A stretch of DNA of 64,000 nt from Ruegeria aquimaris (GTDB taxonomy: Bacteria; Pseudomonadota; Alphaproteobacteria; Rhodobacterales; Rhodobacteraceae): positions 58,975-122,974 of the forward strand of contig NZ_JAOWLB010000014.1 of the NCBI RefSeq assembly GCF_025751555.1, written 5' to 3'. Within the stretch, counting starts at the first letter, position 1. Each line of letters starts with the position of its first letter. Positions 1 to 8,602 of this stretch are shown in pieces. A program made the translations under genes and the position numbers. The notes beneath the pieces are model-generated. The model was not told the DNA's origin, did not search any database, and saw nothing but the letters and a program-made list of their open reading frames with translations.

Positions 1-396
1 CGGGCGGCGGGCTGGGGCCGGATCGTCAATATCGCCTCGGCCCACGGGCTGACCGCCTCGCCCTTCAAGGCGGCCTATGTGGCGGCCAAGCATGGCATTG
101 TCGGAATGACCAAGACCGTGGCGCTGGAAACCGCGCAGGAACCGATCACCTGCAACGCCATCTGTCCGGGCTATGTGCTGACCCCGCTGGTCGAGGCGCA
201 GATCCCCGACACGATGGAGAAATATGGCATGGGCCGGGAAGAGGTGATCAAGAAGGTGATGCTGGAACGGCAGCCGTCCAAGGAATTCGCGACCGTCGAG
301 CAGTTGGGCGGCACGGCGGTCTTTCTGTGTTCGGATGCGGCGGCGCAGATCACCGGGACCACGATCAGCGTCGATGGTGGCTGGACCGCGCTTTGA
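1..396 (+). CDS. bdhA: 3-hydroxybutyrate dehydrogenase, C-terminal part (SDR family)
   Basis: The gene enters from the left edge; 131 residues are visible and the N-terminal NAD-binding half is missing. The fragment carries the SDR active site: the catalytic Ser in IVNIASAHG (residue 13 of the fragment) and Y26-x-x-x-K30 in YVAAKHG, then CNAICPGYVLTPLVEAQIP and a C-terminal SVDGGWTAL. These are typical of D-3-hydroxybutyrate dehydrogenase, which interconverts 3-hydroxybutyrate and acetoacetate during polyhydroxybutyrate turnover. The patatin-like lipase follows on the same strand after a repeat element. Another SDR substrate cannot be excluded from the fragment alone. Confidence 0.85.
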   Translation, partial: RAAGWGRIVNIASAHGLTASPFKAAYVAAKHGIVGMTKTVALETAQEPITCNAICPGYVLTPLVEAQIPDTMEKYGMGREEVIKKVMLERQPSKEFATVEQLGGTAVFLCSDAAAQITGTTISVDGGWTAL

Positions 397-399
397 GGT

Positions 400-470
400 C
401 AAAGGGGGAAGGGGGCTCTGCCCCCGTCGCCCAGTGGGCGCCTCCCCCGGAGTGTTTTCAGCGAAATGAA
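400..470 (+). repeat. Double-hairpin intergenic repeat, copy 1
   Basis: Two adjacent palindromes: GGGGGC-tct-GCCCCC at about 415-426 and CGCCC-agt-GGGCG at about 428-440. A CCCCCGGAG block and a GCGAAATGAAG tail follow. The same architecture recurs at 56280-56352, and the tail alone recurs at 7692-7725. It lies just after the stop of the 3-hydroxybutyrate dehydrogenase, so its hairpins could act in 3' end formation. Its tail contributes an ATG at 466 that looks like a spurious start for the next gene. Confidence 0.65.
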
Positions 471-483
471 GATGGCGGTTTCG

Positions 484-1509
484 ATGCGGCGGATCAATCT
501 GGCCTTGCAGGGAGGTGGCGCGCATGGCGCGTTCACTTGGGGTGTGCTGGACCGGCTGCTGGATGAGCCGGATGTGGAGGTGGCCGCGATTACCGGCACC
601 TCGGCAGGGGCGCTGAACGGCGCGGCCTTCAAGGCGGGTATGGTGGCGGCTGGGCGCGAGGGCGCGCGCGCCGCGCTGGATGGCCTATGGCGGCGCATGG
701 GGGCGCAGGCGGACGCGCGCCTGACCGCCTGGATGCGGGCACTGGATCCGTTTCATCTGGCGCGGATGCTGGAGCATTCGCCGATGTTCGCTGCCGCCGA
801 TCTGGCGACGCGGCTAGTGTCTCCTTATGCCTATGGGCCGTTTTACTCCAATCCACTGCGTCCGGTTGTGGAGGGGTTCGATTTTGATTGCGTCCACGCC
901 TGTTCGGGGCCTGCACTTTTTGTGTGCGCCACCTGTGTGCGCAGCGGCAAGATAAGGGTGTTTGAAGGTCCGGAGATTACCACGGATGCGATCCTGGCCT
1001 CTGCCTGTTTGCCGACGCTGTTCCAGGCGGTTCGTATCCACGATCCGAAATCGGGCCGGGAGGAGGCATATTGGGATGGCGGCTATACCGGTAATCCGGC
1101 GCTGTTCCCGCTGTTCAATCGCGACCTGCCGGACGATGTGGTGATCGTCAACATCAATCCGCTGGAACGTGACGACCTGCCGGTGACGCCGCAGCAGATC
1201 CACAACCGGATCAACGAGATCAGCTTCAACTCATCTCTGTTGCGCGAGTTGCGGGCGATCAGTTTCGTGCAGCGGTTGTTGGAGGATGGCACCTTGGAGC
1301 GCGGACGGATGAGCCGGGTTCTGGTGCACATGATCGCCGATGATGCGCTGATGAACAGCCTGTCGGTGGCAACCAAGCTGGTGCCTGTCCCGCAAGTGTT
1401 GTTGCGTTTGAAAGAGGCGGGCAGGGAGGCCGCAGGCCGTTTCCTGGAGGCACACAAGCTGGATCTGGGCACGCGCTCGACCGTCGATCTGGCCGAGATG
1501 TTCGGGTAG
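484..1509 (+). CDS. Patatin-like phospholipase
   Basis: Predicted acyl hydrolase of the bacterial patatin family, 341 residues. The oxyanion-hole glycines are in LALQGGGAHGAF near the N-terminus. The nucleophile is Ser40 in GTSAG, and Asp198 in YWDGGYTGN completes the Ser-Asp dyad. ATGs at 466 and 472 are also in frame, but the 466 ATG belongs to the tail of the upstream repeat. I therefore chose 484, after a weak AAGATGG ribosome site. No signal peptide is visible, so it is probably cytoplasmic or membrane-peripheral. Its position next to a 3-hydroxybutyrate dehydrogenase makes a link to lipid or polyester storage tempting, but that is inference. The stop lies 7 bp from the converging DUF502 gene. 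Confidence 0.8.
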   Translation: MRRINLALQGGGAHGAFTWGVLDRLLDEPDVEVAAITGTSAGALNGAAFKAGMVAAGREGARAALDGLWRRMGAQADARLTAWMRALDPFHLARMLEHSPMFAAADLATRLVSPYAYGPFYSNPLRPVVEGFDFDCVHACSGPALFVCATCVRSGKIRVFEGPEITTDAILASACLPTLFQAVRIHDPKSGREEAYWDGGYTGNPALFPLFNRDLPDDVVIVNINPLERDDLPVTPQQIHNRINEISFNSSLLRELRAISFVQRLLEDGTLERGRMSRVLVHMIADDALMNSLSVATKLVPVPQVLLRLKEAGREAAGRFLEAHKLDLGTRSTVDLAEMFG

Positions 1510-1516
1510 TGTCGGC

Positions 1517-2203
1517 TCAGTCCTTTTCAGGCGGGCGGCTGGGGTCTTTTTCGTTGGGATAGACCAGCCCGGCGGAAATCACCAGTTTCGCCGCATCCTC
1601 TACCGTCATGTCCAGAATGGTGACGTCCTCTTCGGGGAAATAGAGCAGGAAACCCGAGGTCGGGTTCGGCGTCGTGGGGACAAAGACGCTCATCAGCCGA
1701 CCCGATGTTTCGGCCTTGTCGGCGATTTCCCCCTTTGCGGTTGTGGAGACGAAGCCGATGGCCCAGATGCCCCGGCGCGGGTACTGGATCAGGCAGGCCT
1801 GTTCAAAGCTGCGCTCGGTCTGGGCGAAGACGGTTTCCGATATCTGCTTGATGCCGCTATATACCGACCGCACGACCGGCATCCGGTCGACCAGGCGTTC
1901 GGCATAGTGGATCAGTGAACGCCCGATGATCCCCTTGGCGATCCAGCCTACCACTACCGTGAACAGGATAAAGAAGATGACGCCGACACCGCGCAGGTTG
2001 ATGCCGATATACTGTTCGGGGCGGAACTGATGCGGCACCAGCGGCAGGACAAAGCTGTCGACCCAGCCGACCAGCGACCAGAACAGCCAGATCGTCAGCC
2101 CGACCGGGGCGATAACCACGATACCCGTCAGAAACGAGGCGCGCAGACCGGCAAACCGGCTGCGTTTCACGGGGGTGGGTGTGTCGTCAAATGGCGTGTT
2201 CAT
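1517..2203 (-). CDS. DUF502 family membrane protein
   Basis: A 228-residue protein with two clear membrane segments. The first is near residues 22-45 (FLTGIVVIAPVGLTIWLFW), the second near 72-92 (GVGVIFFILFTVVVGWIAKG). A soluble part follows containing RMPVVRSVYSGIKQISETVF, the most recognisable stretch of DUF502. Family function is not established. The start is the ATG before NTPFDDTPTP. It converges on the patatin gene and is separated by about 79 bp from the end of psuG, with which it could share a transcript. Confidence 0.8.
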   Translation of the reverse strand: MNTPFDDTPTPVKRSRFAGLRASFLTGIVVIAPVGLTIWLFWSLVGWVDSFVLPLVPHQFRPEQYIGINLRGVGVIFFILFTVVVGWIAKGIIGRSLIHYAERLVDRMPVVRSVYSGIKQISETVFAQTERSFEQACLIQYPRRGIWAIGFVSTTAKGEIADKAETSGRLMSVFVPTTPNPTSGFLLYFPEEDVTILDMTVEDAAKLVISAGLVYPNEKDPSRPPEKD

Positions 2204-2282
2204 GATGGTCCCGGCTGGTATTGGCAGGGAAGGTAGTCATTCCAAACCCCGCCTGCAATGGTCTGCGACCGGGGAGTGGATA

Positions 2283-3197
2283 CTAGCGTCCGATGGCGCC
2301 GAGTTCCTGGGCGATGGCCGCCGCCAGGCGCGCATTATTGCGCACAAGCGCGATGTTGGCAGTCAAGGATCGGCCTTCGGTCGCCTCGAAGATGGCTTGC
2401 AGCAGGAACGGGGTAACGGCCTTGCCGGAAACACCCTGCGCGTCGGCCTGGGCCTGGGCGCGGGCGATGATCGGGGCCAGTTCCTCGGCGGCGATCTGGT
2501 CGGCCGCAGGAATGGGGTTTGCGACAAGTTGGCCACCCGGCAACCCCAAGGCCCGCCGCATGGCGTGGGCGCGGGCGATGCTGGCGGCATCGTCCATCCG
2601 CAAAGGTGCGGGCAGGTCCGAGGTCGAAGACCAGAAGGCGGGAAAGCTGTCCTGCCCGTATGCGATGACTGGAACGCCGAGGGTTTCGAGGACCTCCAAG
2701 GTCTTGGGCAGATCGAGGATGGCCTTGGCGCCCGCCGCGACAACGGTGACCGGGGTCTGGGCCAGTTCGTGCAGGTCGGCAGAGATGTCAAAGCTGGTCT
2801 CGGCCCCCTTGTGAACACCGCCGATGCCGCCGGTGGCAAAGACCTCGATCCCGGCATGGCGCGCGGCGATCATCGTTGCGGCGACCGTGGTTGCACCGGT
2901 TCCGCCAGTCGCCATGCAGGCCGCCATATCGGCGCGCGACAGTTTGGCGACACCTTTGGCCTGACCCAGGGCGGCGAGGCGTTCGGGGTCGAGACCGACA
3001 TGCAAGCGCCCTTCGATCACAGCGATCGTGGCCGGTACCGCGCCCGCGTCGCGAATGTCCTGTTCGACGAGGCGGGCGGTGTCGACGTTCTGGGGATAGG
3101 GCATCCCGTGCGTGATGATGGTGCTTTCCAAAGCCACAACGGGTTTCCCGGCAACCCGGGCGGCATGGACTTCGGCGGACAGGTGCAGGTCGATCAC
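2283..3197 (-). CDS. psuG: Pseudouridine-5'-phosphate glycosidase
   Basis: A 304-residue protein matching the PsuG family along its length. It has PVVALESTIITHGMPYPQN near the N-terminus, ATGGTGATTVAATM and FATGGIGGVHKGAE in the centre, and GKAVTPFLL near the end. PsuG splits pseudouridine 5'-phosphate into uracil and ribose 5-phosphate. The start codon is GTG, overlapping the TGA of psuK as GTGA, so translational coupling is likely. Together with psuK this makes a complete pseudouridine salvage pair. Confidence 0.92.
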   Translation of the reverse strand: MIDLHLSAEVHAARVAGKPVVALESTIITHGMPYPQNVDTARLVEQDIRDAGAVPATIAVIEGRLHVGLDPERLAALGQAKGVAKLSRADMAACMATGGTGATTVAATMIAARHAGIEVFATGGIGGVHKGAETSFDISADLHELAQTPVTVVAAGAKAILDLPKTLEVLETLGVPVIAYGQDSFPAFWSSTSDLPAPLRMDDAASIARAHAMRRALGLPGGQLVANPIPAADQIAAEELAPIIARAQAQADAQGVSGKAVTPFLLQAIFEATEGRSLTANIALVRNNARLAAAIAQELGAIGR

Positions 3198-4087
3198 AGC
3201 GGCGTTTCTCCTGAAACATAGGTGGCGGCGGCATGCAGCGCGCGGGCAAGGGCGGTCTCGCGGTCGGCCCCCTTGGCCTCGGCCGCGATATGGGCCGCCA
3301 TGAAGGTGTCGCCTGCGCCGGTCACCCGGGTGACCAGAACGGCGGGCGGGGTTTGGGTGATCACCCGTTCAGCATCCCCTTCGGAGGCCGAGCGGCCACC
3401 GTCGGTGACCAGAACCCGCTGCGCGCCACGCGCCAGCAGGGCCTGCGCCGCGCTGGCGGAGTCCGAAAACTCGGTCTGGCAGAGCAGGCCGGCCTCTTCG
3501 AGATTGACGTAAAGCGTCGCGCGGCCCTGCCGGACAAAGGGCAAGAGCCGCTCGGCCTTGCCGGGCGATGCAGGTGCGACCCTCAGATCGGCGCGGGCAA
3601 AGGCGGGTGATTGCGCGATCTCGTCCAGCAGCGCCAGAGTCAGATTACCATCGAGCGCCACGGGGCCGTCATAGGGCGACTGTTCGCTTCCCAACTGCCC
3701 GTTGAACAGGGCGCGCAGGATCTTGGCGCCCGCGGCCTCAAGCGAGTGGGCGTCAGCGATTGCGGCGATCAACCCGTTCGCCCCTTCGACCGCCATATAG
3801 CGGTCGGTTGGCAGGTCCTCGGAGCGATACACATGCTCGGTCCTCATCCCCATCTGGGCGCAGGCGCGGATCAGTTCGTCGCCCTCGGCATCGCGGCCGA
3901 TGGCCGTGAGCAGGGTCGGGGTCATGCCAAAGCGGGCGAGCGTCATGGCGATGTTCATCGCCACGCCGCCCGGCAGACGCGTGATCCGGCCGGGCACGTC
4001 AGAACCCTGGCGCATATGGCTGGCCGAACGCCCGATCACGTCCCAAAGGACCGAGCCGATGCAGAGGATATCCGAGTTTTGCGTCAT
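3194..4087 (-). CDS. psuK: PfkB-family sugar kinase, pseudouridine kinase
   Basis: A 297-residue ribokinase-fold kinase. The N-terminus contains ILCIGSVLWDVIG and the glycine-rich RLPGGVAMNIAMTLARFG. The PfkB signature with the catalytic Asp is VTRVTGAGDTFMAAH near the C-terminus. Substrate assignment rests on coupling to psuG with a 4-nt overlap: PsuK phosphorylates pseudouridine to the substrate of PsuG. Another nucleoside or sugar would be possible without that neighbour. Confidence 0.88.
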   Translation of the reverse strand: MTQNSDILCIGSVLWDVIGRSASHMRQGSDVPGRITRLPGGVAMNIAMTLARFGMTPTLLTAIGRDAEGDELIRACAQMGMRTEHVYRSEDLPTDRYMAVEGANGLIAAIADAHSLEAAGAKILRALFNGQLGSEQSPYDGPVALDGNLTLALLDEIAQSPAFARADLRVAPASPGKAERLLPFVRQGRATLYVNLEEAGLLCQTEFSDSASAAQALLARGAQRVLVTDGGRSASEGDAERVITQTPPAVLVTRVTGAGDTFMAAHIAAEAKGADRETALARALHAAATYVSGETPL

Positions 4088-4143
4088 TCCGCCCTCATGC
4101 CGCAGGGTAGCGGCCAGCGCAAGCGAGGTCTTGCACCGAAAGC

Positions 4144-4947
4144 TCAGGCCGGAACAAGGCCAAGTGCCGCGTCCGAGGCGGTACCATCATATTTCGCGCG
4201 CGGCGGCCAGGGACGTTGTCGCCAATCCGGCTCGAACACGAAACTGGACACTTTGCGCCCATCGACCAGCGCGCCGTTGCCTGCGCCAAGGGCGTAATCG
4301 TAATAGAGTTTCACGATCTCTTCTTCGCTGACCTGATCGGTAGCGGGATGTGCCATGCAGGCAGCACGCCAATGGCGCACGCGGTCATAATCGGGGCCGG
4401 TGGGGAGTTCGAAATCCTCGTAATAGTCCAGAAACCAGAATCGTTTGAAGATCGGTGTGTAAACCGCCTCGGCCAGACCAAACGCGTCAAACAGCCAGGT
4501 GCCGTGCGGATTGTGTTCGATCAAGAAATCGTTGAGGCCGCGATAGAGCGCCAGCAACCGGTCGCGATGTGCGTCGCGCTTGGAGATGTCCTGATTCAGG
4601 ACAAACAGGTAACCCGCTGTGACAAAGGGATCTTCTTTGGCGACCATCATGGATTCAGTCGCATGCTCGCCGGGGTCGCGCCGCCGCAGTGGCGCGCCGG
4701 GCAGGACCTCGTCAAGGTAGCGCAGAATGACCAGGCTTTCCTTGATGATCTTCCCGTCCGGGGTTTCGAGCACGGGCAAGGCCGTTGTTCCACGGGTCTT
4801 GGCCAGCAACCCTGGGTCGCGGGGGCGGGTGATGTCCACCACCCGGAACTCGACCGCGTCGGGCTGGCCGCGCAAGGCAAGAAGTATTTCTATTCGCTGA
4901 GAAAATGGACAAACCGGGATGTGGTGAATGATGAATCTGTCGGGCAA
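4144..4947 (-). CDS. Glutathione S-transferase family protein
   Basis: A 267-residue protein with a thioredoxin-like N-terminal domain. CPFSQR occupies the active-site position (residues 13-18), and LPVLETPDGKIIKESLVIL is the glutathione-binding beta-alpha region. A helical C-terminal domain follows. The start is TTG, supported by a perfect GGAGGT ribosome site 6 nt upstream; there is no nearby ATG. Substrate is unknown. It is followed by psuK on the same strand after 56 bp. Confidence 0.8.
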   Translation of the reverse strand: MPDRFIIHHIPVCPFSQRIEILLALRGQPDAVEFRVVDITRPRDPGLLAKTRGTTALPVLETPDGKIIKESLVILRYLDEVLPGAPLRRRDPGEHATESMMVAKEDPFVTAGYLFVLNQDISKRDAHRDRLLALYRGLNDFLIEHNPHGTWLFDAFGLAEAVYTPIFKRFWFLDYYEDFELPTGPDYDRVRHWRAACMAHPATDQVSEEEIVKLYYDYALGAGNGALVDGRKVSSFVFEPDWRQRPWPPRAKYDGTASDAALGLVPA

Positions 4948-5046
4948 GAAAAACCTCCAGTCCGCGATGACCTGTGTCCAATGCGTGGTTCGAAACCATG
5001 GGCAGGGTGCAAAAAGTGCACGTCGATCACAAGAGCCAATCCGGGG

Positions 5047-5847
5047 TCACTGATCCGGCACGGCAAAGGTCAAAGCGGCCCACAGGCTGTGCCAGACCGG
5101 CCGCCCGCCTGCGGGTGCGGGGCGCAGAACCACCGCGTCGAACAGATAGGCATGGCCCGGCTGAACCGGAATGAGGGCCTCGCCGACCGCATCCGTGCGG
5201 TAAAGCGAAACCGATACCGTCTTGTCCGGCGCCCGGTCGAAAACTTCGACCTGTGCATCATTCCTGACATTCCCTTGGTAGAGGAGTCGTACCCGCATTC
5301 CCTGTGACAGGTCGTCGGTATAGGGGTTGGTCAGCGCCAGAAACTCGGTCTCCATTCCGGTTTCCCGGTCGGCGCCTCGTGCATTGCCGACCCCGATCAG
5401 CGCTTTGACATGGCGGGTGTAGCTTTCAAAGAAGTCCTGGCGCGGCAAACCCCGCTCGGCATGTCGCGCCTCGATATCGGGGAAATCCTTGTGTTCGGCA
5501 AAGGCGGCGAAATCGTCCCAGGCCTTGTACTTGAGCGTCGTTGCCCGCGTTTCATGTACCAGTACAAGCAGCCCGTCCTGGGACGTGGTCAACTGAATGG
5601 CGGGAACATCCCCCATGCGCCCCTCATACGGCACGACCTTGCCGTCCTGAATCAGCTCCGAGCGCGTGGCGCGATCCGGGAAGAACACTTGCGGCGAGCC
5701 CTCGAAGGTCTGACCGACGAGCAGGTCCGCAACCAGGCCTTTGCTGTTTTCCACTTGATATTCATATGGTTCAATCCAAAACTCATGAGCGACGCCGGGG
5801 CAGGCGGTGACAATGAATGCGAACAACGGAGCGATTGCGCGAAACAT
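5047..5847 (-). CDS. DUF4198 domain secreted protein (candidate metal-uptake accessory)
   Basis: A 266-residue protein. The chosen start gives MFRAIAPLFAFIVTACPGVAHEFWIEP, a signal peptide followed by the His-Glu-Phe-Trp beginning of mature DUF4198 proteins. An AAAGG ribosome site lies about 8 nt upstream. An in-frame extension to 6051 exists, but it is antisense to hupE and has no family character. DUF4198 includes NikK-type components of nickel/cobalt uptake systems; that link is family knowledge, not shown here. The gene is divergent from the HupE-like gene, and the two start regions touch or overlap. Confidence 0.72.
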   Translation of the reverse strand: MFRAIAPLFAFIVTACPGVAHEFWIEPYEYQVENSKGLVADLLVGQTFEGSPQVFFPDRATRSELIQDGKVVPYEGRMGDVPAIQLTTSQDGLLVLVHETRATTLKYKAWDDFAAFAEHKDFPDIEARHAERGLPRQDFFESYTRHVKALIGVGNARGADRETGMETEFLALTNPYTDDLSQGMRVRLLYQGNVRNDAQVEVFDRAPDKTVSVSLYRTDAVGEALIPVQPGHAYLFDAVVLRPAPAGGRPVWHSLWAALTFAVPDQ

Positions 5848-5872
5848 GGGCCGGACCTTTGTAAGACTGTAT

Positions 5873-6982
5873 ATGAAGCTGATCCATCTGCTCGTGCTGT
5901 CAAGCGTTTGGGTAAGCTCTGCGGCATCCCACGAAGTGACGCCCACCGTTGGCGATCTGCGCCAGGAAAACGGGCAGGTTTTCCTTGAATTGCGCATGAA
6001 TGTAGAGGCGTTTGTGGCCGAAATCGACCTGGACGACCTGGTCGATACCAACGATTCCGATGCGTCCGAGCGCTATGACCAGTTGCGCGGCATGGATGCG
6101 TCACGGCTGGAGCCGCTGGTACGTCAGTTTGCCCTGGGCTGGCTTGAAAGCGTGAAGATCGAAGCGGGCGCGCCTTTGGCGCTCAGCTACGAAGGCGCCC
6201 GCATCCCGGTGGTTGGCAACCCCGAGCTGCCCCGCGCCTCGGTGATCCTGCTGGCGGGTCAGTTGCCTGAACGTGCCGGCAGCGTGACTGTGACCTGGCC
6301 TGTTGGAGCAGGGGGGCTGGTGCTGCGGCAACAGGGGGTCGAAGAGCCCTATACCGGCTATCTCAGGGGCGGCGAAACCAGCCCACCCATTCCGCTCAAG
6401 GGCGGTGCGGCGCTGGGTCCGATGGAAACCTTCGTCTCCTATATTCCGGTGGGCTTCGATCACATCCTTCCCAAAGGGCTGGATCACATCCTGTTTGTGC
6501 TTGGTCTCTACTTTCTGTCCTCGCGCCTGGGTCCACTGGTCTGGCAGATCAGCGCGTTTACTCTGGCCCATACGGTCACGCTTGCTCTGGGGACTTCCGG
6601 CGTGGTGAGGGTCGATCCCGCGATTGTCGAGCCGCTGATCGCGGCCTCGATCACCTTCGTAGCTCTGGAGAACGTGTTCGTGCGCAAACTGCACCCCTGG
6701 CGGCCGATCATCGTTTTCTGTTTCGGCTTGCTGCATGGGCTTGGCTTTGCGGCCGTTCTCGGAGAGTTCGGGCTGCCGACCGGGCAGTTCCTGCCCGCAC
6801 TCTTGGGGTTCAATGTCGGCGTCGAACTGGGCCAACTCACCGTGATTGCGTTGGCATTCCTCGCCGTGGGGGTATGGTTCCGGAAAAAGCCCTGGTATCG
6901 GGGCCGGATCGCCATTCCGGCCTCGATCGTGATCGCGCTTGTGGGTGGATACTGGTTTGTGGAGCGCGCTTTTCTGGCTTAG
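5873..6982 (+). CDS. HupE/UreJ family membrane protein (putative metal transporter)
   Basis: A 369-residue protein with a signal peptide (MKLIHLLVLSSVWVSSAASHE) and a soluble extracytoplasmic region to about residue 190. A multi-helix HupE/UreJ_2 domain follows, with PVGFDHILPKGLDHILFVLG, AFTLAHTVTLALG and GLLHGLGFAAVLGEFG. The His/Asp-rich helices are typical of nickel/cobalt permeases of this superfamily. An alternative start at 5846 would lengthen the signal peptide by nine residues and overlap the start codon of the divergent DUF4198 gene in CATG. Which metal is moved cannot be read from the sequence. Confidence 0.75.
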   Translation: MKLIHLLVLSSVWVSSAASHEVTPTVGDLRQENGQVFLELRMNVEAFVAEIDLDDLVDTNDSDASERYDQLRGMDASRLEPLVRQFALGWLESVKIEAGAPLALSYEGARIPVVGNPELPRASVILLAGQLPERAGSVTVTWPVGAGGLVLRQQGVEEPYTGYLRGGETSPPIPLKGGAALGPMETFVSYIPVGFDHILPKGLDHILFVLGLYFLSSRLGPLVWQISAFTLAHTVTLALGTSGVVRVDPAIVEPLIAASITFVALENVFVRKLHPWRPIIVFCFGLLHGLGFAAVLGEFGLPTGQFLPALLGFNVGVELGQLTVIALAFLAVGVWFRKKPWYRGRIAIPASIVIALVGGYWFVERAFLA

Positions 6983-7599
6983 CGCAGTGCCGATGTGAGT
7001 GCGGCGAGGGCTAAAACCGGGTCTTCGGCCGACCAGATCTCTTCTCCGATGCCAAAGAAATCTGTGCGCGGTGCGAGCGATGCCACCAGATCGGCCGTCA
7101 GCCCACCTTCGGCGACCACCGGGACTTCGATCATTTCGGACCACCACTGGAACAGGTCCTGTTCGGCAATCGTGCCGTCGCCCAGTGCATGCGCGCCGAC
7201 CGGGCCAAAGGCGACGTAATCCGCGCCCGCCTCGCCTGCTGATATGCCGTCGTGCCGTGAGGCCCCGCAAAAACTGCCGACGATGGCGTCGGGGCCAAGT
7301 TCCTTGCGGGCGGCACGGACCGAACGGGCCGCGTCCGACAGATGCACGCCATCGAGGCCAAAGCGCTGTGCGATCAGAACATGATCCGAGATCACCAGCG
7401 CCACGTCACGGGCATGGGCCACCTCGCGGCAGGCATCTGCTGCGCGGCCGATCATGTCCTCGTCGCGGGAGGCGAGCGCCAGCCGGATACAGGCTATTTC
7501 TGCGCTGTCGAGGACGCGCGCAAGCAGGTCGGGGAAACTGTCGAGATCGAGGCTCGGCGGGGTAATCAGGTAAAGCTGCGGCTGCTCGGGGGTGTCCAT
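6979..7599 (-). CDS. Thiamine phosphate synthase-like protein (ThiE/TenI family)
   Basis: A 206-residue TIM-barrel protein starting MDTPEQPQLYLITPP, with an AGAGG ribosome site upstream. Recognisable ThiE-type elements are GLDGVHLSDAARSVRAARK, AGADYVAFGPVGAHALGDG and VPVVAEGGLTADLVASL. The phosphate-binding and pyrimidine-binding motifs are loose compared with canonical ThiE, and no other thi genes are nearby, so it may be a divergent paralogue. Its stop overlaps the end of the converging hupE-like gene by 4 nt. Confidence 0.72.
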   Translation of the reverse strand: MDTPEQPQLYLITPPSLDLDSFPDLLARVLDSAEIACIRLALASRDEDMIGRAADACREVAHARDVALVISDHVLIAQRFGLDGVHLSDAARSVRAARKELGPDAIVGSFCGASRHDGISAGEAGADYVAFGPVGAHALGDGTIAEQDLFQWWSEMIEVPVVAEGGLTADLVASLAPRTDFFGIGEEIWSAEDPVLALAALTSALR

Positions 7600-7691
7600 G
7601 GCGGTGCCTCTGGTCTGAGTTTTGGCCGGTTTAGCCGATCGGACGCGGAATGGGAATATCGGGAAAGGGGGCGTGGCGCGGTTGTCGCGGA

Positions 7692-7725
7692 CATGAGTAT
7701 TTTTGGCGGAATGAAGAGGCGGGGC
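7692..7725 (+). repeat. Partial copy of the intergenic repeat (tail only)
   Basis: GAGTATTTTTGGCGGAATGAAG matches the tails of the two fuller copies (GAGTGTTTTCAGCGAAATGAAG near 450 and GAGTATTTTCTTGCGAAATGAAG near 56326). The upstream double hairpin is missing here. It lies in the 187-bp divergent gap between the ThiE-like gene and trmJ, which otherwise shows nothing I can name. Confidence 0.45.
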
Positions 7726-7786
7726 CTGCGGTCTTGCCCAGGTCGGCCACGGACGATAGAGCGGGGCGGAGTTTTGGAGGGATGAC

Positions 7787-8533
7787 ATGCCAAGCGAGAA
7801 GGCCCAACCCGAGATCGTGCTGGTGCGGCCCCAGATGGGCGAGAATATCGGCGCGGCCGCGCGGGCGATGTGGAATTTCGGGCTGGACCGGATGCGGATC
7901 GTGGAGCCGCGCGATGGCTGGCCCAACAGCCGGGCGGTGGCGATGTCTTCGGGGGCCGGGCGGCTGTTGGACGAGGCGCAGCTGTTCGGCGACCTGCCGG
8001 GGGCGCTGGCCGATAGAACCTACGTCTTTGCCACCACCGCACGGCCGCGTGAGATGACGAAACCGGTGTTCAGCCCCGAGCGCGCGATGCAGCTTGCCGC
8101 TGAGAAGGTGGCAGCCGGGGAAAAGGTGGCCGTGCTGTTCGGGCCCGAGCGCGCGGGCCTGGAAAACGAGGATATCGCGCGGGCCAATGCGATCATCACG
8201 GTGCCGGTGAATCCGGAATATGCCTCTCTCAACCTTGGGCAATGCGTACTGCTCGTGGCCTATGAGTGGATGCGTCAGACCGGCGATGTGGTGCACCTGT
8301 CGGACGATCCCGGGCCGAAGGGTGACTGGGCGACGGGGCTTGAGATCGAAAAACTCGCGGAACACTACGAGGAACGGCTGACCGAGGCCGGTTTCTTTTT
8401 CCCGGAAACCAAGGCCGAAGGCATGAAACAGAACCTGCGCAACCTCTGGAGCCGCATGAGCATGACCCGCGCCGACGTGCAGATGCTGCACGGGATCATG
8501 CGGCAGATGGTCCGCTGGAAGGACCGGGGCTGA
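7787..8533 (+). CDS. trmJ: tRNA (cytidine/uridine-2'-O-)-methyltransferase, TrmJ/TrmH (SPOUT) family
   Basis: A 248-residue SPOUT methyltransferase. The N-terminus has VRPQMGENIGAAARAMWNFG, the conserved Asn-containing motif 1. The knot motifs are VLFGPERAGLENEDI and ITVPVNPEYASLNLGQCV. The C-terminal extension of about 85 residues is typical of TrmJ, which methylates the ribose at position 32 of certain tRNAs. GGAGGG lies 7 nt before the ATG. ctaA follows 69 bp later on the same strand. Confidence 0.85.
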   Translation: MPSEKAQPEIVLVRPQMGENIGAAARAMWNFGLDRMRIVEPRDGWPNSRAVAMSSGAGRLLDEAQLFGDLPGALADRTYVFATTARPREMTKPVFSPERAMQLAAEKVAAGEKVAVLFGPERAGLENEDIARANAIITVPVNPEYASLNLGQCVLLVAYEWMRQTGDVVHLSDDPGPKGDWATGLEIEKLAEHYEERLTEAGFFFPETKAEGMKQNLRNLWSRMSMTRADVQMLHGIMRQMVRWKDRG

Positions 8534-8602
8534 GCCGGGCGCTGGACCTTGCCGCGCGGGCACCCTAGCTTGCAGGCGGCAAGACGACATAATGAGGATG
8601 GC

